A stretch of 64,000 bases of DNA from Flavobacteriales bacterium (GTDB lineage: Bacteria; Bacteroidota; Bacteroidia; Flavobacteriales_F; PHOS-HE28), in contig JACJZH010000003.1 in the NCBI GenBank assembly GCA_020635695.1, forward strand, positions 186,001 through 250,000. Direction: 5' to 3'. Of this stretch, positions 57,053-64,000 are shown piece by piece. Made by a program: the position numbers and the translations under genes. Below the pieces are notes generated by a model, which was not told the DNA's origin, searched no databases, and saw only the letters and a program-made list of their open reading frames with translations. Within the stretch, counting starts at the first letter, position 1. Every line of letters begins with the position of its first letter.

Positions 57053-57871
57053 CTATCGGGGCCGCTGAACGTTCAGCGTCATGTCGAAGACCTTGTCCGG
57101 AAGAAAGCGCTCCGGCCGATAGGCGGGCAGGTCTTGCCGGGTATAGATGGCGCAGAGCGTATTGGACACATGCCGGATGCGCCCACGGTGGGCATCATCG
57201 GGGCATCCGTCCAGGATCCCTCGCAGTACCGGCCAGTTCACGGTCTCGTAGTCCTTCCCGTAGTCGTGCCATACGATCACGCTGTGCTCATCCCGCAGCA
57301 GGCGGAAGGCGTTGCGCGTATCGATCGTCACGCCCGGATGCTCGTGGTCGGCATCCACGAACACCAGATCGAACTTGCCCTCGAGTTCCGAGTAGTCGTA
57401 CGTCTGGGTGTTCGCCTCGATCAGGGTCCTGTTCGGCAGCTCCCCGGAGAAGAAGTGCGCCGCCTTCACCGCGCTCTCAGGCATGCCCGCCGACCGCATC
57501 TGATCGGCCGAGAAGCTGATCGCCCAGGCTTCCTCGACCAAGGGAGCCACATTGGCCAGGCTCTCTCCACGCCAGGTCCCGAACTCGATGTAGCGCCTGC
57601 AGGAGGTTCGCGAGGCCAGTCCACGCAGCAGGGCGATGTCCGTGGGACGGGACGTGCCATCAAGGAAGGAATAGCTGCCGATCAGCTGCTGCTTCCCACC
57701 GAGAAGCTCAAGTAGGTCCACCTGTGGAAGGCCCTCTGCGAGACCGTAGCCCGACACCACATGGTGCCTGCAGGATTCGATGGTGGACAGGTGGTACAGC
57801 CCTTTCAACAGGCGGCCCGGGGACCTCAACCCCAACCGTGCCAGATCGATCGCTGCACGTAACCTGCTCAT
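57053..57871 (-). CDS. Class I SAM-dependent methyltransferase, CmcI/TylF-like
   Basis: A 272-residue protein. The SAM site is RRYIEFGTWRGESLANVAP and the acidic metal motif is FDLVFVDADHEHPGVTIDT; VIVWHDYGKDYETVNWPV follows. This layout is that of metal-dependent O-methyltransferases such as CmcI/TylF, many acting on sugars or small molecules. I start it at ATG 57871; a TTG 21 bases further up lies in a TATCTTG box. Co-location with a sulfotransferase and flippase suggests modification of a glycan. Confidence 0.8.
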   Translation of the reverse strand: MSRLRAAIDLARLGLRSPGRLLKGLYHLSTIESCRHHVVSGYGLAEGLPQVDLLELLGGKQQLIGSYSFLDGTSRPTDIALLRGLASRTSCRRYIEFGTWRGESLANVAPLVEEAWAISFSADQMRSAGMPESAVKAAHFFSGELPNRTLIEANTQTYDYSELEGKFDLVFVDADHEHPGVTIDTRNAFRLLRDEHSVIVWHDYGKDYETVNWPVLRGILDGCPDDAHRGRIRHVSNTLCAIYTRQDLPAYRPERFLPDKVFDMTLNVQRPR

Positions 57872-57915
57872 GACGGCCCGAAGGACCGGCAAGATAGACC
57901 CTCACCCGAGGTGGC

Positions 57916-58890
57916 TCAGTGGGACATCTCCCAGAGGCGGTTCCTCAAGGTGCGCACCAGACCGCTGCATTGATCAAGGGCAGCCGCACGTGTGCCCTTC
58001 ACGGGAGAACGATCATATCCCATGCGGTCCACCCATGGGCCAAGGTGCTTTTCCACCAACGCCACCTCCCGGTCCGTGATGTCCTGCTGCCAGGCGTTCA
58101 GGTCCACCCCGGCTTCCGCATCGGCCACACGGCTGCTGTTGCCCTTCCAGGCCACGCCGGTCTTCGTAGGAACCAGGAGTGCGTCGTCCCATGCCAGGTC
58201 CAGCTCCTGAATGAGCGAGCGCATGGTGGCTTCGCGACGCAGCACCAGATCTTCGTAGCGGACCATCTCATACCCCGGGATCGACTCCAGATTGCGCTCC
58301 AGCATCTCAAAATGCACCTGCAGCGTGCCGATCAGCTTGGACAACAGTGGATAGGCTCCCGAGCGCTGCTTGTAGCGGCGGAAAGAGACGAAATGTCCGT
58401 AGGGGTTCCTCACCACATGCACGAGCTTGGCATTCGGCCATGCCTCGATGAACTCCCTGGCGAAGGCGTGGTTCACCACGGACTTCTCGACGACACGGAT
58501 CGATCCCGGCAGTTCCTGCCCCATCAACCCGGCATGACAGGCACGAAAGACCGCCTCACCCACATGCCTCAGCGAGGTGTCCTCGATACGCAGTGCCCGC
58601 TCGAACCGGGCCATGTCCATGCGTCCAAGTAGCAGGTTGTCGCTGAGCCGGTCAAGGTCCTGCTCGTTCGAGAACCGCACCCACCGGAGGATGTGTTCGC
58701 GGACCTGTTCTGGAGTCCGCCTGGAAGCACGCTGACGTCGGTAAGGAATGTCCACCTGCCAGCCCAGCAGTTCAGGCAGCACCGTCTCGAACGGTATGGC
58801 GAATAGGCGCGGATGATCGCTCAGCAGGCTCCGCAGCAGTGTGGTGCCCGACTTATGCGCACCTCCGATGAAGATGGGATTCTCGTTCAT
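57916..58890 (-). CDS. PAPS-dependent sulfotransferase
   Basis: A 324-residue protein. The 5'-phosphosulfate loop is FIGGAHKSGTTLLRSLLSDH (about 7-26) and the 3'-phosphate site is LVHVVRNPYGHFVSFRRYK. It is a different subfamily from the sulfotransferase at 28255, closer to the sulfotransferase_3 type. Start and stop overlap or abut the neighbours in the minus-strand glycan unit, with an ATGA overlap to the glycosyltransferase upstream. The acceptor is unknown. Confidence 0.85.
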   Translation of the reverse strand: MNENPIFIGGAHKSGTTLLRSLLSDHPRLFAIPFETVLPELLGWQVDIPYRRQRASRRTPEQVREHILRWVRFSNEQDLDRLSDNLLLGRMDMARFERALRIEDTSLRHVGEAVFRACHAGLMGQELPGSIRVVEKSVVNHAFAREFIEAWPNAKLVHVVRNPYGHFVSFRRYKQRSGAYPLLSKLIGTLQVHFEMLERNLESIPGYEMVRYEDLVLRREATMRSLIQELDLAWDDALLVPTKTGVAWKGNSSRVADAEAGVDLNAWQQDITDREVALVEKHLGPWVDRMGYDRSPVKGTRAAALDQCSGLVRTLRNRLWEMSH

Positions 58891-60146
58891 CGCATACGTT
58901 CCAGTACGTCCCTGACCAAGTCACGGGTGAGCGCGTTCCTGGAGAACTGAGGCGACACAGGGGGGGCTGTCGCACGAAAAAGATCGGGTGTCGCCCCTTC
59001 CTCTCCCCGCTCCACCAGCACATGCGGTGCCTTCAGCACCCGGGCCACATCGCCATCCTTCGGGCCCACCGCCAGGATGGGACGACCAACCGCCAGGTAC
59101 TCGAAGAGCTTGCTGGTCAGGATCCCCTTCGCGTTGGCCGTGTCGTTCAACAGCAGCAGCAGTACGCGTGCCCGCTGCATCTCGCGCATGGCCTGCGCAT
59201 GGTCCACCGGACCGATGCGTTCCAAGTTGTCCGCCAGGCCGGCTTCTTCAATGCTGTCCAGCACCGTATGGTCCACCGGACCCACGAAGCGTAGCACGAA
59301 GCGGGCGGCGAACTCGGGATCATCGGCGCAGCGCTTGGCAAGGGCCTTCCACAGGCCCGGTGCGTTCCGCGTGGCGGTGAGGCTACCCACATGGACCAGG
59401 CTGTACCGCTCATCCACCGGCTCGGGTGGGTCGGGCACATCGGCGGGGTCGAAGCCATTGGTGATCACCTCCACCCGCTCCGCACCCAGGTCGCGCAGTT
59501 CGTCCGCGAGCGTCCAGCCCACGGCCACCACGGTGTCCGCTTCACGTAGCACCTCGGCCTCCAGGCGACGATGCCGACGGTCGGCGCTGCGCGACAACTT
59601 CAGCTGCCGGTAGAAGTCGATGTTGGTCCAGGGGTCGCGGAAGTCGGCCACCCAGCGGATGCCCAGGGCCCGCTTGAGCCGCAGGCCGATCAAATGCATG
59701 CTGTGGGGCGGTCCGGTGGTCACGATCACGTCCACCGGATGCTCCCGGAGGTACTGCTTCAGGAAACGCACCGAAGGGCCCACCCAGCCCACACGGGCAT
59801 CGGGGATGAAGAAGTTGCTGCGCACCCACAACGCCATGCGATCGCGCCAGCCTTCACGCTTCTCCTCACTGAGAAAGGCGGTGTGCACCTTCTCCTTCAC
59901 ACCCCTGCCGGTAAGTCGCTTGTACAGTCCGTAGGGTTCGCTGATCCTCCGCTTGATGACCTCCGCTTCCCGTGGCACATCGTCCAGCAGGCCCGGGTCC
60001 TCGGCCACCAGTTCGGGGTTCTCAGGGGTGTACACCACCGGCTGCCAGCCATGCTGGGGCAGGTACTTCACGAACTTCAGCCAGCGCTGCACGCCGGCAC
60101 CGCCGTTGGGCGGCCAGTAGTAGGTGACGATCAGGACGCGCTTCAT
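58887..60146 (-). CDS. GT-B glycosyltransferase, GT4-like
   Basis: A 419-residue protein very like family 4 enzymes of Bacteroidota: RVLIVTYYWPPNGGAGVQRW at the N-terminus, WVADFRDPWTNIDFYR in the middle, and in the C-terminal domain YSLVHVGSLTATRNAPGLW and LTSKLFEYLAVGRPILAVGP. It resembles the enzyme at 29300 in layout (both have the ADFRDPW / ADYRDPW motif), so the two may belong to one subfamily. It overlaps both neighbours by 4 bases. Confidence 0.85.
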   Translation of the reverse strand: MKRVLIVTYYWPPNGGAGVQRWLKFVKYLPQHGWQPVVYTPENPELVAEDPGLLDDVPREAEVIKRRISEPYGLYKRLTGRGVKEKVHTAFLSEEKREGWRDRMALWVRSNFFIPDARVGWVGPSVRFLKQYLREHPVDVIVTTGPPHSMHLIGLRLKRALGIRWVADFRDPWTNIDFYRQLKLSRSADRRHRRLEAEVLREADTVVAVGWTLADELRDLGAERVEVITNGFDPADVPDPPEPVDERYSLVHVGSLTATRNAPGLWKALAKRCADDPEFAARFVLRFVGPVDHTVLDSIEEAGLADNLERIGPVDHAQAMREMQRARVLLLLLNDTANAKGILTSKLFEYLAVGRPILAVGPKDGDVARVLKAPHVLVERGEEGATPDLFRATAPPVSPQFSRNALTRDLVRDVLERMR

Positions 60147-62965
60147 GCCTCGCCGCCCGGTGAACGCCGCCAGGCCCGTCCGAGCGCGGCCAGGGCCAGC
60201 AGGATCACCAGCGCCGAACCGGCGGTCATGACGGCCGAACCCGTGCGGTAGGGACGGCTCTCCAGCCGGAACTCCACGGTATGCTCGCCCGCCGGCAGGT
60301 CCATGACGCGCAGCACGTAGTCGCCGCGCACGTGGTCGGCTGGCTGACCGTCCACGTAGGCCTGCCAGTCGGGTCCGTACCAGATCTCGCTGAACACGGC
60401 CACACCGCCGTTGGCGCTGGTCGCCCGGTAGGTCACCCGGTCGGCGCGGTACCCGGTCAGGGTGATGTCCGCGGAGGCATCAGCGGTGGCCTTCGCATCG
60501 TCCAACCTGCCGCGGAAGCGTTCGTCCACCACCACGGTGCGCGCCGGGTCCACCTCGCCGAGGGCCAGGATCTCCGCATCGCTGTCGGGCACCCAGCGCA
60601 CGCCCTCCACGAACCAGGCCGCGCCCAATGCGTGCAGGTTGCGGATGGGCGCCTGGTCCGGGCTGTAGATCAGGTAGCGAGTGTTCAGCATGTTCAGCAC
60701 GCCCTGCTGCGCCAGCACATCGTTGATGCCCTGGAGGTCGGTGCCGCTCTGCAGCGCGCCGATCACGGCTTGCAGCTCGGGCGAGATGTGGAACTCGATC
60801 AGCTCCTGGTAGCGCTTCAGTTTGGCGCCGTGGTAGCCGCCCACGCTCTTGTGGAAGTAACTCACGCGGCTGTCGTTGAAGGGGTTGTTCAACGTGAGCA
60901 CACGGTAGTGGCTGTTGCGGCGCAGCACCCCGAAGCGCGCCAGTTCCTCCTCCTCTGGCGTCACCAGCTTGTCGCGTCCCTTGGCGTCGGACTTCGCCTC
61001 CTTCAACCGGGCGAGCGTGGCCTGCAGGTCCTGCTCCATGGCGGGGGCGAACTCCTGCTGCAGGATGGCCTGGTCGGCGGCGGTGGCCGAGAACGGCAGC
61101 TTGGAACGCTGCTCGTCCTCCCACTGCACGTAGCGGCCCTGTTCCTTCTCGTTGTTCACGTAGCGCTTGTCCACGGCCCAGAGGTCCACCAGCACGAGCA
61201 GGCCAAGCACGGCCAGGAAGACCGGCCTCCCCACCTTCCGGCGACCGGCCAGGAACACCAGCCCACCGGCCAGCAACACAAAGACCAGGCTGCGCAACAC
61301 GTCGGCACGGAACACCTCCATGCGCAGCGACTTGATGCCGTCGACGAGCGTGACCACCTCGGCCTGGCCCGCACCGCCCGCATCGTAGCTGGCGTTGAAG
61401 CGGGCTCGTTCGGCATCGCTCAGGAAGTCGAAGAGGCTGCCCGGCGCGGCGAGCATCACCAGCAACAACAGCACCAGCACCCCGGAGGCGATCAGGAAAC
61501 GGCGTTCCTTCAGTTTGTCCCAGGCGCCGTTGCTCAGCAGACGCTCCAGGTAGAGCACGCCCAGCACAGGCGCCGCCAGTTCCACCACCACCAGGATGAT
61601 GGTGACCGCGCGGAACTTGTCATAGCCCGGCACGTGGTCCAGGAAGAAGTCGGTGAGCGGCATGTAGTTGCGGCCCCAGCTGAGCAGCAGCGTGAGCAAC
61701 AGCCCGGCGAAGAGCGCGTAGCGCAGGGGCTCGTTCCACAGGAAGAGGCCGGCGACGAGGTAGGCGATGACCAACAGGCCGGCGAGCACCGGGCTCTGAA
61801 CGACCAGCAACACCGCCACCAACGGGATGGCCGCCAGCACCCACCAGCGCGCGCGGCCCTCGGCCTGGGCGAGCGCCAGGAAGAGCAGCAACACCACCAC
61901 GGCGCCCAGGTACACCGGACCCGAGGTGAAGCGCTGGTCGCCCCAGTAGTTGTTGATGTAGCTGCCGCCCTGGTACTCCTTCACCACCGCGTTGCGGAAG
62001 GCCGGGTCGGTGATGCGCGCGAGGTCGGCCTGGCTCTGCACGATGGAACCCGAGGCACCGCCCTTCGCGTTGGGCACCAGCAGCGAGAAGCTCTCCTGCT
62101 TGCCGTAGCTCCAGTCGGTCACGTAGTCGCGGTCCAGGCCTTCGGTGCGGATGTCGTCCGCGGGACTGCCGTCCGGCCGGATGGTCAGTTCGCTCTTCCC
62201 GCGGGTGGTGTACTGGCCATACTCCCAGGTGCTCCAGAGCAGCCCCAGGTTGCAGCTGGCCGCCAGCACCACGGCAGCCAGGCCCAGCAGCGAGCGTTGC
62301 ACGAAGCCGGCCAGGGCCTTCTCCCGCATGGCGCGCACCCCCTCGGCCAGCGCGAAGAGCACCAGCACGATGCCCAGGTAGTAGGTGATCTGCACGTGGT
62401 TCATGCTGATCTCCAGCCCCAGGAACAGGGCGAACAAGGCCGCCCCCAGCAGCTTTTCGCCCCGGTACAGCAGGTAGAAGCCGCCGAGCACCATGGGCAT
62501 GTAACCGATGGCGTTGGCCTTGCTGTTGTGGCCCGCCTCCAGGATGATGAAGAAGTAGCTGCTGAACGCGAAGGCCACCGACCCCACCACCCCGAGCCAG
62601 GGGTCCACCCGCAGGCAGCGCAGCAGGATGAACATGCCCACGAGATAGAGGAAGAGGAAGCCAGCCGGGCGCGGAAGGAAGCCGTGGAACAGCCGGTCCA
62701 CATGGTGCAACAGGTTGGCGCTCCACTGCACGCTCACCTGGTAGGCGGGCATGCCGCTGAACATGCTGCCCGTCCAGAGGGGTTCGTCCCCGTAGGCATC
62801 GCGGTGCTCGATCACCTCCTGGGCCATGCCCTGCCAGTTGCGCTTGTCGCCCTGCACCAGGCGCTTGCCTTCCAGCACGGGGCTGAAGTAGGCCAGGCTC
62901 AGCAGGTAGAAGAGCACGATGGCCGCACCGGCGGGGAGCAGCTTCTTCCAGTCGAAGGTGTTCAT
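60143..62965 (-). CDS. YfhO-family membrane protein (GT-C-like)
   Basis: A 940-residue protein with about 12-14 membrane helices followed by a large extracytoplasmic beta-rich C-terminal part. It opens AGAAIVLFYLLSLAYFSPVL; the loop GDKRNWQGMAQEVIEHRDAY and SMFSGMPAYQVS carry the acidic residues expected of GT-C-fold transferases. YfhO in Firmicutes glycosylates lipoteichoic acid; in Bacteroidota the substrate is unknown. It lies 10 bases after a DUF4834 gene, an arrangement I associate with Bacteroidota. A 952-codon antisense frame opposite it is an artefact of base composition. Confidence 0.88.
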   Translation of the reverse strand: MNTFDWKKLLPAGAAIVLFYLLSLAYFSPVLEGKRLVQGDKRNWQGMAQEVIEHRDAYGDEPLWTGSMFSGMPAYQVSVQWSANLLHHVDRLFHGFLPRPAGFLFLYLVGMFILLRCLRVDPWLGVVGSVAFAFSSYFFIILEAGHNSKANAIGYMPMVLGGFYLLYRGEKLLGAALFALFLGLEISMNHVQITYYLGIVLVLFALAEGVRAMREKALAGFVQRSLLGLAAVVLAASCNLGLLWSTWEYGQYTTRGKSELTIRPDGSPADDIRTEGLDRDYVTDWSYGKQESFSLLVPNAKGGASGSIVQSQADLARITDPAFRNAVVKEYQGGSYINNYWGDQRFTSGPVYLGAVVVLLLFLALAQAEGRARWWVLAAIPLVAVLLVVQSPVLAGLLVIAYLVAGLFLWNEPLRYALFAGLLLTLLLSWGRNYMPLTDFFLDHVPGYDKFRAVTIILVVVELAAPVLGVLYLERLLSNGAWDKLKERRFLIASGVLVLLLLVMLAAPGSLFDFLSDAERARFNASYDAGGAGQAEVVTLVDGIKSLRMEVFRADVLRSLVFVLLAGGLVFLAGRRKVGRPVFLAVLGLLVLVDLWAVDKRYVNNEKEQGRYVQWEDEQRSKLPFSATAADQAILQQEFAPAMEQDLQATLARLKEAKSDAKGRDKLVTPEEEELARFGVLRRNSHYRVLTLNNPFNDSRVSYFHKSVGGYHGAKLKRYQELIEFHISPELQAVIGALQSGTDLQGINDVLAQQGVLNMLNTRYLIYSPDQAPIRNLHALGAAWFVEGVRWVPDSDAEILALGEVDPARTVVVDERFRGRLDDAKATADASADITLTGYRADRVTYRATSANGGVAVFSEIWYGPDWQAYVDGQPADHVRGDYVLRVMDLPAGEHTVEFRLESRPYRTGSAVMTAGSALVILLALAALGRAWRRSPGGEA

Positions 62966-62975
62966 GATGGCTGGT

Positions 62976-63215
62976 TCAGTTCACTTCCTCGTAATCGGCA
63001 TCCACCACATCGGGACCGTTGGTACGGCCACCCTTGCGGTCGGGGCGCTCGATGCGCACATCGCCGGGCTCGCGTCCATCCGGCGGGGTCTGGCGGAAGG
63101 ACCCCCGGGCGTTCCGGGAGGCTCCGGCGAAGCGCATGATGAAGCGCAGCACGACCCACACGGCCACGAGCACGAGCACGGTGCGGAAGGTCCCCTGCAG
63201 GCTGAGGAAGAGCAT
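62976..63215 (-). CDS. Small DUF4834-type membrane protein
   Basis: A 79-residue protein: one membrane helix (FRTVLVLVAVWVVLRFIM, about 10-27) followed by a charged, disordered tail ending GPDVVDADYEEVN. The size, helix position and acidic D-YEE-type end match the DUF4834 family. It starts the minus-strand unit that runs to the flippase. The ATG at 63215 is 6 bases after an exact -7 box; longer frames upstream read through the promoter. Confidence 0.8.
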   Translation of the reverse strand: MLFLSLQGTFRTVLVLVAVWVVLRFIMRFAGASRNARGSFRQTPPDGREPGDVRIERPDRKGGRTNGPDVVDADYEEVN

Positions 63216-63221
63216 GGCCGT

Positions 63222-63229
63222 CAAAGGTA
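63222..63229 (-). promoter_or_regulatory. Bacteroidota -7 box for the DUF4834-YfhO glycan unit
   Basis: TACCTTTG on the minus strand, exact TANNTTTG, ending 6 bases before the ATG at 63215. It is back-to-back with the helicase box at 63249, 19 bases apart. Confidence 0.65.
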
Positions 63230-63248
63230 GCGGGCCACCGGGAACCCG

Positions 63249-63256
63249 TACCTTTG
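63249..63256 (+). promoter_or_regulatory. Bacteroidota -7 box for the DEAD-box helicase gene
   Basis: TACCTTTG, exact TANNTTTG, 73 bases before the ATG at 63330. The predicted leader of about 65-70 bases is long for this window; RNA-helicase genes are often controlled through their leaders. Confidence 0.6.
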
Positions 63257-63329
63257 CGGCTTCCGGCGTGTTGCCGGACCAGCATCCGGGCGCTGAAGCC
63301 CGCTCCGTTCCCCCAGCCCCCCGTTCGAT

Positions 63330-64000
63330 ATGACCTCCTTCTCCACGCTCGGCCTCCGGGCGGAACTCCTGCACGCCCTCGAGGAAATGGGCTTCACCTC
63401 GCCCACCCCCGTGCAGGAACAGGCCATCCCACGCCTGCTCGGCAGCGACCACGACCTGGTGGTGCTGGCCCAGACCGGCACGGGCAAGACCGCCGCTTTC
63501 GGACTGCCCCTGCTGGAGGAGATCGACCCGAAGGACCGCTCGGTGCAGGCGCTCGTGCTCGCCCCCACGCGCGAGCTCTGTGTCCAGATCACCGGCGACC
63601 TGGAGCGGTTCTCCGCGCAGCTCCCCGGGGTCAACCCCGTGGCCATCTACGGGGGGGCCAGCATCCGTGAGCAGATCCGCGCCATCCAGCGCGGGGCCAA
63701 CATCATCGTGGCCACCCCCGGGCGCCTGCTCGACCTGCTGGGCAGGGACAACATCCTGGACCTGTCCCGCGTGCAGGTGGTGGTGCTCGACGAGGCCGAT
63801 GAGATGCTGAACATGGGCTTCCAGGAGGACCTCACCTCCATCCTCTCGGCCACGCCGGACAACAAGCGCACCTGGCTGTTCAGCGCCACCATGGGCCGCG
63901 AGGTGCGGCAGATCGCCAAGCGCTACATGCACGGCACGGAGGAGCTGCAGGTGGGCGAACGCAACGCCGCAGCCGCCGAGATCAAGCACCAGTACACCGT
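63330..64000 (+). CDS. DEAD-box RNA helicase (3' end cut by window edge)
   Basis: The first 223 residues of an ATP-dependent RNA helicase. Motifs in order: Q motif MGFTSPTPVQEQAIP, motif I AQTGTGKT (about 47-54), Ia PTRELCVQ, GG in YGGAS, TPGRLLDLL, motif II DEAD (154-157) and motif III SAT. The visible part resembles DeaD/CsdA and RhlE types, which unwind rRNA and mRNA structures, for example in ribosome assembly in the cold. The C-terminal domain that would separate these types is outside the window. Confidence 0.93.
   Translation, partial: MTSFSTLGLRAELLHALEEMGFTSPTPVQEQAIPRLLGSDHDLVVLAQTGTGKTAAFGLPLLEEIDPKDRSVQALVLAPTRELCVQITGDLERFSAQLPGVNPVAIYGGASIREQIRAIQRGANIIVATPGRLLDLLGRDNILDLSRVQVVVLDEADEMLNMGFQEDLTSILSATPDNKRTWLFSATMGREVRQIAKRYMHGTEELQVGERNAAAAEIKHQYT

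Noticed and set aside
60281..63139. A 952-codon open frame antisense to the YfhO-family gene
   Set aside because: Its product is rich in His, Gln, Arg and Val without domains, and the opposite frame encodes a clear membrane protein. Long antisense frames are expected at this G+C and codon bias.
1..64000. CRISPR arrays, insertion sequences, prophage or integrase genes
   Set aside because: No regularly spaced repeats, transposase, integrase or phage structural motifs were seen; codon use looks uniform by eye.

Overview
The window comes from a Bacteroidota chromosome, most likely a high-G+C, Flavobacteriales-like lineage. Evidence: two C-terminal type A secretion-sorting tails (type IX secretion, T9SS) and one gliding-motility type C-terminus, a PASTA membrane protein, DUF4783 and DUF4834 proteins, an AddAB-like pair and a classical menaquinone pathway. 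Bacteroidota -7 boxes (TANNTTTG) sit just upstream of many genes. G+C is high throughout, so many long antisense reading frames are only shadows. No tRNA, rRNA, CRISPR array, insertion sequence or phage gene was seen. No stretch over 300 bases lacks a gene; the longest gap is about 0.2 kb (14510-14718).

Layout. 1-1277 (-): MbnP lipoprotein and MbnH-like di-heme peroxidase. 1419-10184: AddA helicase-nuclease, ElaA acetyltransferase, a PKD surface protein, a small unknown and the AddB-like nuclease. 10240-15423 (-): a T9SS protein, a large PQQ-type sugar dehydrogenase surface protein and an OmpR-type regulator. 15459-22492 (+): menaquinone operon (hotdog thioesterase, menF, menD, a barrel-like protein, menA, menC, menE; menB is absent). 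22462-28208: rluD, a T9SS protein and a PASTA protein (-), ddl (+), rdgB (-).

28255-51288 is a surface-glycan island: sulfotransferase, glycosyltransferases and a ChbG-type deacetylase, then a four-gene cassette of acyl carrier protein, FkbH-like glyceryl transferase, MaoC-SDR fusion and GNAT acyltransferase. Next come an ABC glycan exporter (wzm, wzt) and a tight nonulosonic-acid operon of legionaminic type (legB, legC, neuD-like, legI, legG, ptmE-like, SpsF-like cytidylyltransferase). An unfamiliar GT-B-like protein, two glycosyltransferases, a polytopic membrane protein and a methyltransferase follow. My reading is that the cassette makes an ACP-bound hydroxyacyl group, probably glyceroyl, which the GNAT protein transfers to an amino sugar of the exported glycan, possibly the nonulosonic acid itself.

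51282-64000: rlmH (-); a + operon of DUF4783, nadC, YihY-type membrane protein, DUF2147 and a glycosyltransferase; a - operon of DUF4834, YfhO-type membrane protein, glycosyltransferase, sulfotransferase, methyltransferase and flippase (a second glycan set); and the start of a DEAD-box helicase.

Genes are packed very tightly. Most operon junctions overlap by 4 bases (ATGA or GTGA), six convergent pairs overlap at their 3' ends, and several -7 boxes lie only 4-6 bases before the start codon, suggesting leaderless transcripts.
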